64,000 bases of DNA from Roseivirga ehrenbergii (GTDB taxonomy: Bacteria > Bacteroidota > Bacteroidia > Cytophagales > Cyclobacteriaceae): contig NZ_LQZQ01000052.1 of the NCBI RefSeq assembly GCF_001593005.1, positions 23,279-87,278 on the forward strand, in the 5' to 3' direction. Of this stretch, positions 8,553-17,440 are shown in pieces (within the stretch, counting starts at the first letter, position 1; each line of letters starts with the position of its first letter). The translations under genes and the position numbers were made by a program. The notes beneath the pieces were generated by a model. The model did no database searches. It was not told where the DNA came from and worked only from the letters and a program-made list of their open reading frames with translations.

Positions 8553-10264
8553 TCAACCGAAAGGATTAAAAGTTGCGTAAAACCCTCCACTGAGTTATTG
8601 ATGAGATCGAGTAAAGTGGCAGGGTAAATACCGAACCAAATGATCAGGATTACCAATGGAACCAACATCACATACTCTCTGGCATTTAAGTCCACCAAAA
8701 CCTCTCTCCAAGCCTTGTCTTTCACCCAAAACTTGCCAAAGAACATTCGCTGGAGTGTCCACAAATAATAGCCTGCGCCTAATACTAAACCCAAAGTAGC
8801 CACCACTGGCATCCAATATGGAATGGCGCCAATTACGGTTGAAGATTTAAACGCTCCGATAAACACCATCAGTTCGGCAATAAAGCCTGAGAAGCCAGGT
8901 AGTCCAAGGGAAGCAAAGAAAGCGATGGTAATCAAAATGGTGAATTTCGGCATTTTAGAAGCCAACCCACCATAGTTTTCGATTCCACGGTCATGGGTTC
9001 TATCGTACAATACACCTACTAAAAGGAAGAGCATACTCGATATTAATCCGTGACTGAACATTTGATAAATCGCGCCAGTGACACCCTCCACTGTCATGGC
9101 GGCTAAACCTAGTAGCACAAAGCCCATATGAGAAACGGAACTGTAAGCGATCAATCGCTTTAAATCTTTTTGCGCCAAAGCGTTCATTGCGCCATACAAA
9201 ATGGAGAACAAGCCAAAAAAGCCGATCAGCCACGAATAATGAAATGCACTATCAGGGAAGAAACTAAAGGCCGTCCGAATAATTCCATAACCTCCAATTT
9301 TCAAGAGGATTCCTGCCAGCACTACCGAAACTGCGGTTGGTGCTTCTACGTGTGCATCGGGTAACCAAGTATGGAATGGGAATGCCGGAAGCTTAATCGC
9401 AAAACCGATCAACAAGGCTAAGAATGCCATCCATCGGGCGGATTGGCCGAAAATTTCACCATAACTGTTCTTACCTAAAAATGAATCAGGCAGGTAATTG
9501 GCATCATCCGCCATTGAAATCATGTTGAATGACTTCACAATATTTTCACTTTCCATTTGCCCAGCTTGTACCGCATACTGTATACTACTGATCATGTCCG
9601 GAGAAGCCTCTAAAACATTTTCAATCACTCCTGCTTCCATACCTGTTTTTACTGGATCGTAAACCGAATTGTAAAGTCCGATCATGACAATCAGGATTAG
9701 AATAGAACCGACTAGTGTGTAAAGGAAGAATTTAATGGCAGCGTATTCTCTTTTTGGCCCGCCCCAAATTCCGATAAGGAAATACATGGGCAAAAGCATA
9801 AACTCGAAAAAGAGGTAGAAAAGGAAGAAATCTAGCGCTACAAAACAACCTAAAACAGAAGTCGAAAGTAGTAAGTACAACCCAAAATAGCCCTTCTGTT
9901 TTTGTTTGATTCCAAAGGAAGAAATGGCGCCAATAAAAAGCACAATGGCTGCCAAAAGCAATAAAGACAGGTTTAATCCATCAACCCCTACAAAATAATC
10001 GACAGAGAATTTACCGAGGGAACCCAGTTCCACCGAAAACCATTCGGCTTTATCCACCATCTGAAGCTGATCTTCGGAATTGGTAAGTCCTTCTACCGAA
10101 GCATCAAAACTAGTAACTGCCAATACGGATAACACAAGTGTAACACCCAATGCGCCAAGAGCAACCCATTTGAAGCTACTGGTTTTAGACTGTGGTAAAA
10201 ACAAGACCACAAGCGCTCCAAGTAGCGGGGTAAATATGATATAGGTTAAAAGATTTTCTATCAT
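8549..10264 (-). CDS. nuoM: NADH-quinone oxidoreductase subunit M
   Basis: Antiporter-like membrane subunit of complex I, 571 residues, rich in transmembrane helices throughout. Diagnostic stretches are the Glu helix (LFYLFFEFMLLPMYFLIGIWG), the proton-path Lys/His region (KLPAFPFHTWLPDAHVEAPTAVS begins about residue 295) and QKDLKRLIAYSSVSHMGF. Compared with E. coli NuoM (509 residues) there is an insert at about residues 205-265, rich in polar and acidic residues, in a loop between helices. It sits 4 bases after nuoL and overlaps nuoN, so it is cotranscribed. Confidence 0.95.
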   Translation of the reverse strand: MIENLLTYIIFTPLLGALVVLFLPQSKTSSFKWVALGALGVTLVLSVLAVTSFDASVEGLTNSEDQLQMVDKAEWFSVELGSLGKFSVDYFVGVDGLNLSLLLLAAIVLFIGAISSFGIKQKQKGYFGLYLLLSTSVLGCFVALDFFLFYLFFEFMLLPMYFLIGIWGGPKREYAAIKFFLYTLVGSILILIVMIGLYNSVYDPVKTGMEAGVIENVLEASPDMISSIQYAVQAGQMESENIVKSFNMISMADDANYLPDSFLGKNSYGEIFGQSARWMAFLALLIGFAIKLPAFPFHTWLPDAHVEAPTAVSVVLAGILLKIGGYGIIRTAFSFFPDSAFHYSWLIGFFGLFSILYGAMNALAQKDLKRLIAYSSVSHMGFVLLGLAAMTVEGVTGAIYQMFSHGLISSMLFLLVGVLYDRTHDRGIENYGGLASKMPKFTILITIAFFASLGLPGFSGFIAELMVFIGAFKSSTVIGAIPYWMPVVATLGLVLGAGYYLWTLQRMFFGKFWVKDKAWREVLVDLNAREYVMLVPLVILIIWFGIYPATLLDLINNSVEGFTQLLILSVE

Positions 10265-10268
10265 TTCA

Positions 10269-12407
10269 CTAAAATAGAAGCCAGATTAACATGAGTATTA
10301 AAAAGGCCAAAGCAGCCATAATATATACTTGTACATTACCCGACTGCACCGAACGTGTCAGTTGCCCAACCCGCCCTGTGGTATAAGTCGTCAAATGTAC
10401 GAATCCATCAATGATATTCCTGTCGAACCAAGCAATGAGGTGCGCAAACACCACCTGAAACTTGGCGATAAAATTGATGAAACCGTCTAAGATCACACGG
10501 TCAAACCAAGCAATACGCTTCGCCTTCCACAATATGAATTTCAATATAACTTTTTCGTAAAGCGCATTCTGATACCAGTGGTAAAATGAAATCTGACCAA
10601 CTAAACCAATTGGTTCGCGCTTTTCTGCAAAAGAAGCTGAATATTTTGCTCCTGGCTTGAATAAGAAATAGGCGATGATAATCCCCGACAATGCCAAACC
10701 AATTGAAATGGCTACCACCTGAAAATGCAAATTTTCGAACCATTCACGAGGCAAATCCATAAGGTTGAATGCCGCATAACTTTCCGGCACCAAGAAAATT
10801 GGGTCTTGAATTAGGCTATAAAACCAAGTATTTTCGGCCATCATCGCGAAACCAAAAATTACACTCAGAGAACCAATCGCCAATAACACCATTGGCAATT
10901 TCAAGAACACATTCCCTTCCTTTAAAGGCTTTAGCGTAGCGTTCGCTGGGATAAGTTTAGGTAACCTAAAACCACCCGTAAACACTAAGAAGATCATTCT
11001 GAAAGTATAGAAAGCAGTGATCAATACCGTGGCAAAGGCAAGCACTTCAATAAAATAGAAGCCTCCTCCTTTTTCATCAACCCACACCGCAGTGTTTAGT
11101 AAAATGGCATCTTTTGAAAGGAAGCCAGAAAAACCTGGTAAACCCGCCAAGGACAATGCACAAATCAAAAAGCAAACGAAAGTGACTGGCATGTACTTCC
11201 GAAGCCCCCCCATCACACGCATGTCTTGCGGATCGAAATTGACATCCTTGCCCTCAAGCTGATGCAGTTGGTGAATGATGGTTCCTGCACTTAAGAAAAG
11301 TCCTGCCTTAAACATGGCATGTGTTACCAAATGGAAAAGTCCAGCGGTGTAAGCACCCACGCCCATGGCCAAAACCATATAACCCAATTGTGAAATGGTG
11401 CTATAGGCCAAAACCTTTTTAATGTCGAATTGAGAGAAAGCTGCAACAGCAGCCATAAAAGCAGTAATGGCACCTACAACGGCTACAACCTCCAATGCCT
11501 GAGCATCTAAAATCACAAAGATTCTGGCGATCATAAACACACCTGCCGCCACCATAGTAGCCGCATGAATCAAAGCTGAAACTGGCGTTGGCCCTTCCAT
11601 CGCATCGGGAAGCCAGACTTGTAATGGGAATTGAGCCGATTTACCTACGGCCCCACAAAACAGCGCAATTCCTGCTGCACTGAGCCATCGGCCATCGAGG
11701 CTGTTTCTGACTAATTCGCCATTCTTGAAATATTCTGCCACCCAATTTCCATCTTCAATACTGCTGAGTACCGTCAATGATTTTATGCCTTCTAAATCGA
11801 AAGTTTGAAATTGCGAATAGAGAATCATCAAACCAGTGATGAAACCTAAATCACCAATGCGGTTCATAATAAAGGCCTTGTTAGCCGCTAGAGAAGCTGA
11901 TTTCTTTTCGAACCAAAAACCAATAAGCAGGAAAGACGACAAACCCACCAGTTCCCAAAAAATGAAAATGAAGAGCAAATCGTAAAACAGAATAATGCCC
12001 AACATGGAGAAGGTAAACAGGCCAAGCAAACCAAAATAACGGGACTTGTTCTCATCATGGCGCATGTATTCCATAGAAAAGAAATGCACCAATACTGAAA
12101 TAAAGTTGACCACCACCAGCATAATCAGCGCCAGTTGGTCGATGAGGAAAGAGTAAGTGAGTTGCGTATCGCCAATACTAAACCAATTGCCGCGAATTGA
12201 GACTCCAGTAGTGTCCCAATATTGCGAAGCCAGGTAAATAGAAATCAAAAGGTTAATTCCCAATAACATCGTGCCCCAGACGGGCGCAATTTTCTTTAGG
12301 AAAGTGGTTGTGAAAAACGACAGTAACGGAATGGCCATCAAAGCGATGACCCAATAGATCAGAGGGTTAAATTCCGTGGTCGATATAATGTCGTTCAAAT
12401 CAATCAT
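10269..12407 (-). CDS. nuoL: NADH-quinone oxidoreductase subunit L
   Basis: The largest antiporter-like complex I subunit, 712 residues, placed at the distal end of the membrane arm. Motifs seen are FWELVGLSSFLLIGFW (Glu helix), GKSAQFPLQVWLPDAMEGPTP (Lys helix) and FDIKKVLAYSTISQLGYM. The C-terminal 150 residues hold the family's long lateral helix and last membrane anchor (LAFLILMLIWLLF). The last part contains a duplicated phrase, WFDRVILDGFINFIAKF and WFDRNIIDGFVHLT (about residues 633-675), a feature also seen in other Bacteroidota NuoL. Its ATG overlaps the nuoK stop by four bases. Confidence 0.95.
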   Translation of the reverse strand: MIDLNDIISTTEFNPLIYWVIALMAIPLLSFFTTTFLKKIAPVWGTMLLGINLLISIYLASQYWDTTGVSIRGNWFSIGDTQLTYSFLIDQLALIMLVVVNFISVLVHFFSMEYMRHDENKSRYFGLLGLFTFSMLGIILFYDLLFIFIFWELVGLSSFLLIGFWFEKKSASLAANKAFIMNRIGDLGFITGLMILYSQFQTFDLEGIKSLTVLSSIEDGNWVAEYFKNGELVRNSLDGRWLSAAGIALFCGAVGKSAQFPLQVWLPDAMEGPTPVSALIHAATMVAAGVFMIARIFVILDAQALEVVAVVGAITAFMAAVAAFSQFDIKKVLAYSTISQLGYMVLAMGVGAYTAGLFHLVTHAMFKAGLFLSAGTIIHQLHQLEGKDVNFDPQDMRVMGGLRKYMPVTFVCFLICALSLAGLPGFSGFLSKDAILLNTAVWVDEKGGGFYFIEVLAFATVLITAFYTFRMIFLVFTGGFRLPKLIPANATLKPLKEGNVFLKLPMVLLAIGSLSVIFGFAMMAENTWFYSLIQDPIFLVPESYAAFNLMDLPREWFENLHFQVVAISIGLALSGIIIAYFLFKPGAKYSASFAEKREPIGLVGQISFYHWYQNALYEKVILKFILWKAKRIAWFDRVILDGFINFIAKFQVVFAHLIAWFDRNIIDGFVHLTTYTTGRVGQLTRSVQSGNVQVYIMAALAFLILMLIWLLF

Positions 12408-12706
12408 CCTTTCAGTTCATTGATTTTATCCAGATTGGCCGTTTGGAAATGTTGATAGACTTTGATCACGATTGCCAGTGCAACAGCGGCTTCGGCAGCG
12501 GCTACAGTAATGACGAAAAGCGCAAAGATCTGGCCTTGCAACTCTACCGCATCAAAACGGCTAAAAGCAACTAAGTTTAAGTTGGCAGCATTCAACATGA
12601 GTTCAATACCAATCAAAACGGCAATGGCATTTTTACGAGTAACCACAACGGCCAAACCGATACAGAACAAGGCAGCACCCAACAGTAAAATCGTATTAAG
12701 CGGCAT
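12404..12706 (-). CDS. nuoK: NADH-quinone oxidoreductase subunit K
   Basis: Small three-helix membrane subunit of complex I, 100 residues from the start chosen here. The two conserved membrane glutamates are visible (IGIELMLNAANL and VITVAAAEAAVALAIV). The frame is open upstream by a further 15 codons inside nuoJ. I prefer the ATG at 12706 because it gives the usual family length and is preceded by a strong GGAGG-like site (GAGGAGGGAACCG), rare in this window. It overlaps nuoJ by 11 bases and nuoL by 4. Confidence 0.93.
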   Translation of the reverse strand: MPLNTILLLGAALFCIGLAVVVTRKNAIAVLIGIELMLNAANLNLVAFSRFDAVELQGQIFALFVITVAAAEAAVALAIVIKVYQHFQTANLDKINELKG

Positions 12707-13223
12707 CGGTTCCCTCCTCTCTTGTATTTCCTGCAATGCGCACAGCGCCAATTAAAGCGAGCAAAAGTAAAATGCCTATGACTTCAAAAACCAGCACATA
12801 ATCCGTCATGATTTTCATTCCTAAATCTTGTACACTAGAAGGTGCCGAAGGCGCATTTTTCATCCAACCCATATTGGCAAAATCTGCCATTTCAATGGCT
12901 TTGGCCAGAATATAAAATAGTCCGGCCGAGATTAAAATTCCAAAAAACTTATTGTACACCTCGGTCTCCACTTTGGCTTGCGATAGACGGTTGGTGAGCA
13001 TAATGCCAAAAACCATCAAAATGAGAATACCTCCCACATACACCAAAATTTGGGTAATGGCCACAAATTCAGCACCGAGCAAAACGAAAATGCCCGCCAT
13101 TCCAATAAAGGTGGCGATCAGCGCAAATGCCGAATACAGAATATTCTTCGACAAGAGAATAAACAATGCCGAAAGACCCGTAAGTCCTAAAAACGCATAG
13201 AATATAATGTTCTCTATTGGCAT
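12696..13223 (-). CDS. nuoJ: NADH-quinone oxidoreductase subunit J
   Basis: Membrane subunit of complex I next to the quinone chamber, 175 residues with five predicted helices. Conserved features are LLGAEFVAITQILVYVGGILILMVF (third helix, including its pi-bulge region, about residues 47-72) and the last helix VFEVIGILLLLALIGAVRIA. It lies 3 bases after nuoI and its end carries the ribosome-binding site of nuoK, so the two are expressed together. Confidence 0.94.
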   Translation of the reverse strand: MPIENIIFYAFLGLTGLSALFILLSKNILYSAFALIATFIGMAGIFVLLGAEFVAITQILVYVGGILILMVFGIMLTNRLSQAKVETEVYNKFFGILISAGLFYILAKAIEMADFANMGWMKNAPSAPSSVQDLGMKIMTDYVLVFEVIGILLLLALIGAVRIAGNTREEGTDAA

Positions 13224-13226
13224 CCG

Positions 13227-14258
13227 TTAATCGTTCGTCTCATTTTTATCTTCATCATCCTTTTTTTTCGGCTGGATTTTTGGCCGCATTATCAGACGAG
13301 GTTTTGGCTTGGCTTCTTCCGAAGAACCCTCCTCCTCTTTCTTCCTCACATGAATTTTAGGTCGAATCACCACACGTTGCACAGGCTTTTCTTCCGAAGC
13401 CTCAGCTTTAGGTGCCGCAGGAATTTTGGGCTTCATCGGGATTTTCGGCCTCGCAGCTTTTGGAGCCTCACCTGCTTTAGCCTCTTCCTTTGAATCCTCT
13501 GTTTTCTTGACCTGAATTTTTGGTTTCATCACCACTTTTGGCCTTACTGGCTTAGGTGCATCATCCTTTTTTTCTTCGGTAGGAGTTGTAGCCGCCTTTG
13601 GCTTCATTGGCTTAGGCCTGAAAGCAGGCTTTACTCCTGCGGGTTTTGCAGCCGTTGCTGAAGCTGGTTTGCTTTTAGCCAAAGCTGCCATCTTCTCTTT
13701 CTCTTCTTCCTTCTTTTTGTTGAACTCTTCTAAAGCCTGCTTTTTCTCCAGAATCTCTAACGGTGTCATTTCGCCAAAAGCAAAGTTATGCTCGGCAAAA
13801 TCGAAAGCACTGAAATCGTATTCCTTGGTCATGGTGAGGCATTCCGTAGGGCAAACGGTAGTGCACAAGCCACAGAAGCAGCATTTCGCCATATCGATAT
13901 CGAATTTGGCGGCATGAATACGTTTTGGCGTGCCATCGGAAGTCTTCCCGATTTCTTCTACCGCCCTTACCGGCTCAATGTCAATACAGTCTACAGGACA
14001 AATTTTAGCACACTTGTCACAGACAATGCAGTCTTCTATTTCACTGTGGAGCTTATAGCGCCCATTGTCGGGCACCGGAATAATTTCTTTAGGGTATTGT
14101 GTGGCGAAAATTCCGTTCTGTTTCTCAAAGTAATTTTCATCATCCACATACAAGATATCGCGTTGAGTAGTCGCATCCTTCATGTGCTCGAAAGTAACCT
14201 TGAGCCCCTCCTTCAAGGTTTTTGTAGCAATGGCGATATTTTTCCAGTACTTACTCAT
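13227..14258 (-). CDS. nuoI: NADH-quinone oxidoreductase subunit I with a long Lys/Pro-rich C-terminal tail
   Basis: Peripheral-arm subunit carrying clusters N6a and N6b. From the ATG at 14258 (ATGA overlap with nuoH) it is 343 residues; an in-frame GTG at 14276 would add six. Two ferredoxin motifs are complete: C77/C80/C83 with C87, and C126/C129/C132 with C136. The family normally ends near residue 160-180. Here about 150 further residues follow, mostly Lys, Pro, Ala and Glu, after a charged helix (EEFNKKKEEEKEKMAALAK, about 177-195). The tail repeats a RPK(I/V)-x2-KPKI phrase about four times (near 239, 270, 298 and 324). There is no stop or frameshift before the tail, so it is a genuine extension. 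Confidence 0.93.
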   Translation of the reverse strand: MSKYWKNIAIATKTLKEGLKVTFEHMKDATTQRDILYVDDENYFEKQNGIFATQYPKEIIPVPDNGRYKLHSEIEDCIVCDKCAKICPVDCIDIEPVRAVEEIGKTSDGTPKRIHAAKFDIDMAKCCFCGLCTTVCPTECLTMTKEYDFSAFDFAEHNFAFGEMTPLEILEKKQALEEFNKKKEEEKEKMAALAKSKPASATAAKPAGVKPAFRPKPMKPKAATTPTEEKKDDAPKPVRPKVVMKPKIQVKKTEDSKEEAKAGEAPKAARPKIPMKPKIPAAPKAEASEEKPVQRVVIRPKIHVRKKEEEGSSEEAKPKPRLIMRPKIQPKKKDDEDKNETND

Positions 14259-15352
14259 ATCATCAGCAATCTCCACAAAGCACTCACCAAAACCAAAATT
14301 ATAGCGCCCGGAGTCAGGTATTTCCAGCTTAAATTCATAAGCTGATCTAGCCTTAACCTAGGGTAAGTCCAGCGGATCCAAATTTGCAAACCAACGGTAA
14401 GCAAAGCCTTGGACACCAACCAAAATGCGCCCCATAAATGTCCCGCAATCGTGCCAGGTTCGCCACTGGTCCAATCGGCCAAAGCCACAGAACCAATATT
14501 GGGCAGGGGAGTGTTCCAACCACCCCAAAATAATATTGCGCCCAAAAATGAAATCAAGAGCATCATACCATATTCTGAAAGCATGATCATGGCCCACCTA
14601 AAGCCAGAGTATTCTACATGGAAACCAGCGACCAACTCCGATTCTGCAATTGGAATATCGAAGGGAGCACGGTTGGCTTCCGCCAAAGAGGCAATGAAAA
14701 AGATAAGGTAAGCCAAGAAGAAAAATGGAATTCTGAAAATGTTCCAAGTCAGGAAGCCGCCAATATGAGTGGTTTCAATCCCTAAAGCCTTAATGCCGAA
14801 AAGGAAGTTCTGAGCATTCGGGTCTATCGCATTGATAAATATCCCTTGCTGATAAACGATCTCTTGTAAGTTCAGCGACTGAGAAACCATGATGACGCAA
14901 ACCACGGACAGCCCTAACGGAATTTCATAAGAAATAATTTGAGCCACAGAACGCATGGCGCCCAGCAGGGCATACTTACTGTTGGAACCCCAACCTGCCA
15001 TTAAAATACCAATCACATCTAGCGAAACGATGGCCAACAAGTAGAAAATTCCCGTTTCGATTTGAGAACCACCAAAATCTGATGTGAGCGGAAGCACCGC
15101 AAAACCAGCAAATACCGAAGTAAAAATGATGAGTGGAGCTACTTTGAAGATTCTTTTATCGGCTGCTAAAGGAACAATATCTTCTTTTTGGAGCAATTTG
15201 AGCAAGTCGGCAACGGTTTGGAGCAAACCATAAGGGCCCGTTTCCATTGGGCCATACCTGTCCTGAATGAATGCAGAGATTTTTCTTTCCGCATACACCG
15301 CAAAAATGGTATAGATGAGCACAAAATTTAAAAAGAATAAAAATGCGTACAC
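14255..15352 (-). CDS. nuoH: NADH-quinone oxidoreductase subunit H
   Basis: Membrane subunit of complex I that forms the quinone-binding chamber with NuoB and NuoD; 365 residues, eight or so helices. Key stretches are YAERKISAFIQDRYGPMETGPYGLLQ (about residues 20-45), GAMRSVAQIISYEIPLGL and AEANRAPFDIPIAESELVAGFHVEYSG. The start is a GTG at 15352; a stop codon lies six codons upstream in frame and an AAGGG lies about 12 bases before it. It is the first gene of the nuoH-N block, 132 bases after murI. Confidence 0.94.
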   Translation of the reverse strand: MYAFLFFLNFVLIYTIFAVYAERKISAFIQDRYGPMETGPYGLLQTVADLLKLLQKEDIVPLAADKRIFKVAPLIIFTSVFAGFAVLPLTSDFGGSQIETGIFYLLAIVSLDVIGILMAGWGSNSKYALLGAMRSVAQIISYEIPLGLSVVCVIMVSQSLNLQEIVYQQGIFINAIDPNAQNFLFGIKALGIETTHIGGFLTWNIFRIPFFFLAYLIFFIASLAEANRAPFDIPIAESELVAGFHVEYSGFRWAMIMLSEYGMMLLISFLGAILFWGGWNTPLPNIGSVALADWTSGEPGTIAGHLWGAFWLVSKALLTVGLQIWIRWTYPRLRLDQLMNLSWKYLTPGAIILVLVSALWRLLMI

Positions 15353-15484
15353 GATCCGAATTTCCCTTGTTCACTGCAAAGAAAGTATATAATTCGTTAA
15401 GTCGTAAAGTAAAGTCTACAAGTGGTGTAGGATATCAGTTATTAACTCAGAACAAGCCTCACTTATGTTTCCTTTTTAACCTAA

Positions 15485-16294
15485 TTACTCCCACAAAACG
15501 TGTTTCTCCAATTTGATTTCCTCTTGAAAAAAGAGTTCGGCAGCAGCCTGAAAAGAAGGAGTAAAATCAGAAACCAAAAATCTGTTCTTTCCAGAGCGTT
15601 CATTGGCAAGTAAGTCGCTTTCTTGGAGCATATTTTGCAAAGCCTGGGCTACTATGGTGGAAGAATCAATCACTTCGATTCTATCTTGAAAAAATGCCGA
15701 CACCTGCTTTTTGATCAAAGGATAATGCGTACAACCTAAAATCAAGGCTTCAATCCCTTCAAGTTCTTCCCTTCCTAAGTACTGATTGATGATTTGCTCT
15801 GAAATATCATTTTTGTAAAAGCCCTCTTCGATCATAGGCACCAAAAGCGGTGTTGCTAAAGCTCCAAAGTTAATTTTTAGGTTTTCACTTTTTAGCTTTC
15901 GTTCATAAACACCAGAGCCCACAGTTTGCTTTGTGCCTATCAGACCAATGTTAGCTTCGTCATTGTATTTCTCGGCCACATAAGCCACCACAGGGTCGAT
16001 TACATTAAGCACTTGTGCTTTGCTACCCACATAAGCTTTAACGAGCTCATAAGCGGCCGCAGAAGCCGAGTTGCAGGCAATCAAAATCACCTTACAGCCT
16101 TGTTGCAGCAGCACATCACAAATTTTTACCGAATAGGCCTGAATGGTAGCTGCAGACTTATCACCATAAGGTAAATGAGCACTATCACCAAAATAGATGA
16201 TTTGTTCATTGGGAAGCAGGTTTTTTACCGCATGCGCCACGGTAAGACCTCCCATTCCGCTATCAAAAATTCCTATGGGTTGATTTTTTGTCAT
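15485..16294 (-). CDS. murI: Glutamate racemase
   Basis: Cytoplasmic enzyme making D-glutamate for peptidoglycan, 269 residues. The signature pieces are IGIFDSGMGGLTV (D11/S12), YFGDSAHLPYG, the first catalytic cysteine C74 in IACNSASAA and the second, C188, in LGCTHYPLI. Both cysteines are present, so an active racemase is expected. It lies between the tRNA-Lys terminator and nuoH on the same strand as the nuo genes, which places an unrelated cell-wall gene inside the split complex I locus. Confidence 0.95.
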   Translation of the reverse strand: MTKNQPIGIFDSGMGGLTVAHAVKNLLPNEQIIYFGDSAHLPYGDKSAATIQAYSVKICDVLLQQGCKVILIACNSASAAAYELVKAYVGSKAQVLNVIDPVVAYVAEKYNDEANIGLIGTKQTVGSGVYERKLKSENLKINFGALATPLLVPMIEEGFYKNDISEQIINQYLGREELEGIEALILGCTHYPLIKKQVSAFFQDRIEVIDSSTIVAQALQNMLQESDLLANERSGKNRFLVSDFTPSFQAAAELFFQEEIKLEKHVLWE

Positions 16295-16505
16295 GTATAA
16301 CTGCTAAGGTATTTGTTTCGAATAAAAACTTAACGCAGCTCCACTAAATTATTATTGGCTTTCTGAAGGAAGGGAATCCGACCGTTTATTTTTTTACCAG
16401 CCGTTAAATAATGTGAAAGGCAAGTAGACTGCCATTTGCCTTACTATCTTTAGGGATGCTAAATCATGGAAAAAACACGAGTACCAAGCAAAGAAGTAGG
16501 GGCAT

Positions 16506-16534
16506 AAAAAAAGTCTCAACTTTCGCTGAGACTT
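16506..16534 (-). terminator. Intrinsic terminator after tRNA-Lys
   Basis: On the minus strand the stem AAGTCTCA...TGAGACTT (8 pairs, 8-base loop GCGAAAGT) is followed by seven T (plus-strand A at 16506-16512). It starts 8 bases after the tRNA 3' end, and insulates murI from the tRNA promoter. Confidence 0.85.
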
Positions 16535-16541
16535 TAGGAAG

Positions 16542-16614
16542 TGATCTGGCTGGGGCTCGAACCCAGGACCCTCTCCTTAAAAGGGAGATGCTCTACCAAC
16601 TGAGCTACCAAATC
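16542..16614 (-). tRNA. tRNA-Lys (anticodon TTT)
   Basis: A 73-base cloverleaf on the minus strand. The acceptor arms GATTTGG and CCAGATC pair (one G-T), the D-arm is GCTC..GAGC, the anticodon stem TCTCC/GGAGA holds loop CTTTTAA with anticodon TTT, and the T-arm contains GGTTCGA. The discriminator is A and CCA is not encoded. It has its own promoter and terminator and so is a single-gene transcript. Confidence 0.96.
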
Positions 16615-16662
16615 AAAATGTTTTTCTTGTTGTATTAAGGTCGTTTTCCTTAATTGCGACTG

Positions 16663-16692
16663 CAAAGGTAAGAGGTAAATAATTAAATGCAA
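16663..16692 (-). promoter_or_regulatory. Consensus promoter of tRNA-Lys
   Basis: The minus strand reads TTG (16692-16690), 19 bases, TACCTTTG (16670-16663): an exact Bacteroidota housekeeping promoter. Initiation would be near 16656, about 40 bases before the mature tRNA. The -33 box directly abuts, and the spacer covers, the start codon (16687-16689) of the divergent BatE-like gene. Confidence 0.75.
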
Positions 16693-17424
16693 GAGCGAAA
16701 TTTTAAAATTCTGATATTCATTTTTCTGGGACTTCTATATTTCCAAGAACCTTCTTATTCTCAAGAAGTTACAAATGATTTAAAAATTGCAGATTCTTTG
16801 TTTCAAAAGAAGCTCTATACGCAATCACTCACCATCTACGAAAAAATTGCGAGAGAAGAGCAGATTGCATCACCTGCTATGCTCCTAAAGATGGCATTTA
16901 TATATGAGAGTTTAGAGGATTTAGGGAATGCTCTTTACACTTTGAACAACTATTACAAGCTCACTTCAGATAAAAAAGTGCTCACCAAAATGAATGAAAT
17001 GGCGCAGCAAAATAATCTGGAAGGCTACTCTACGAACGACTTCAACCTCTTTTTAAAGTTCTTTGATGAAAACCGGAATTACTTTGTGCTGGTGTCTCTT
17101 GCATTGGGTGTTCTTATTCTAAGTATGATTTTGAAAAGGAAGAAAAAACTTGAAGAAAGATCAGCCGGGCTTACCATAGGCTTGGCTTTTACGCTTTTAC
17201 TTGCCACCTATTTGCTTAACTTTTCGCAGTTGGCTACCAAAGGCATTATCACTTCGGCCAATGCTTATTTAATGAGTGGCCCTTCTGCTGGAGCCGATTT
17301 AATCGAAATTACGGGTGAAGGCCACAAAGTAGAAATTGTGGGTCAAAAGGACATTTGGGTTGAAATTAAATGGAAAAACAGCCGGGCTTATATCAGGGAA
17401 AACAACCTTAAAGAATTGCCTTAG
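16687..17424 (+). CDS. BatE-like TPR and SH3-domain membrane protein
   Basis: A 245-residue exported membrane protein. It has an N-terminal signal or anchor (residues 7-25, ending SYSQ), a short TPR-like helical segment (about 30-110: ADSLFQKKLYTQSLTIYEKI; LGNALYTLNNYYK), two transmembrane helices (about 131-148 and 161-179) and a C-terminal SH3-like domain (about 190-245: ANAYLMSGPSAGADLIEI, ending WVEIKWKNSRAYIREN). This layout resembles BatE of the Bat aerotolerance operons, but no batA-D genes are nearby, so the name is only architectural. It is convergent with nuoD, 16 bases apart, inside the split nuo locus. No clear promoter of its own was found. Confidence 0.75.
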   Translation: MQERNFKILIFIFLGLLYFQEPSYSQEVTNDLKIADSLFQKKLYTQSLTIYEKIAREEQIASPAMLLKMAFIYESLEDLGNALYTLNNYYKLTSDKKVLTKMNEMAQQNNLEGYSTNDFNLFLKFFDENRNYFVLVSLALGVLILSMILKRKKKLEERSAGLTIGLAFTLLLATYLLNFSQLATKGIITSANAYLMSGPSAGADLIEITGEGHKVEIVGQKDIWVEIKWKNSRAYIRENNLKELP

Positions 17425-17440
17425 GGAGTGAATCATCCTT

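Noticed and set aside
12707..12751. Upstream extension of nuoK to 115 residues
   Set aside because: The added MALCALQEIQERREP lies inside nuoJ, is unlike the family N-terminus and would bypass the strong ribosome-binding site before the ATG at 12706.
12462..12755. A 97-codon plus-strand frame over nuoK/nuoJ
   Set aside because: Antisense to two conserved genes, Ala/Ser/Thr-rich shadow.
13788..14345. A 185-codon open frame on the plus strand opposite nuoI and the end of nuoH
   Set aside because: It lies fully antisense to a well-supported complex I gene, has no recognisable domain, and its composition is that of a shadow of a biased coding strand.
16417..16442. Inverted repeat AAGGCAA...TTGCCTT as a terminator
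   Set aside because: Only 7 pairs, a 12-base loop and no T-tract on either strand.
16456..16638. A 60-codon plus-strand frame
   Set aside because: It reads through the reverse complement of tRNA-Lys and its terminator (the ARTQDPLLK phrase is a well-known false protein from tRNA genes).
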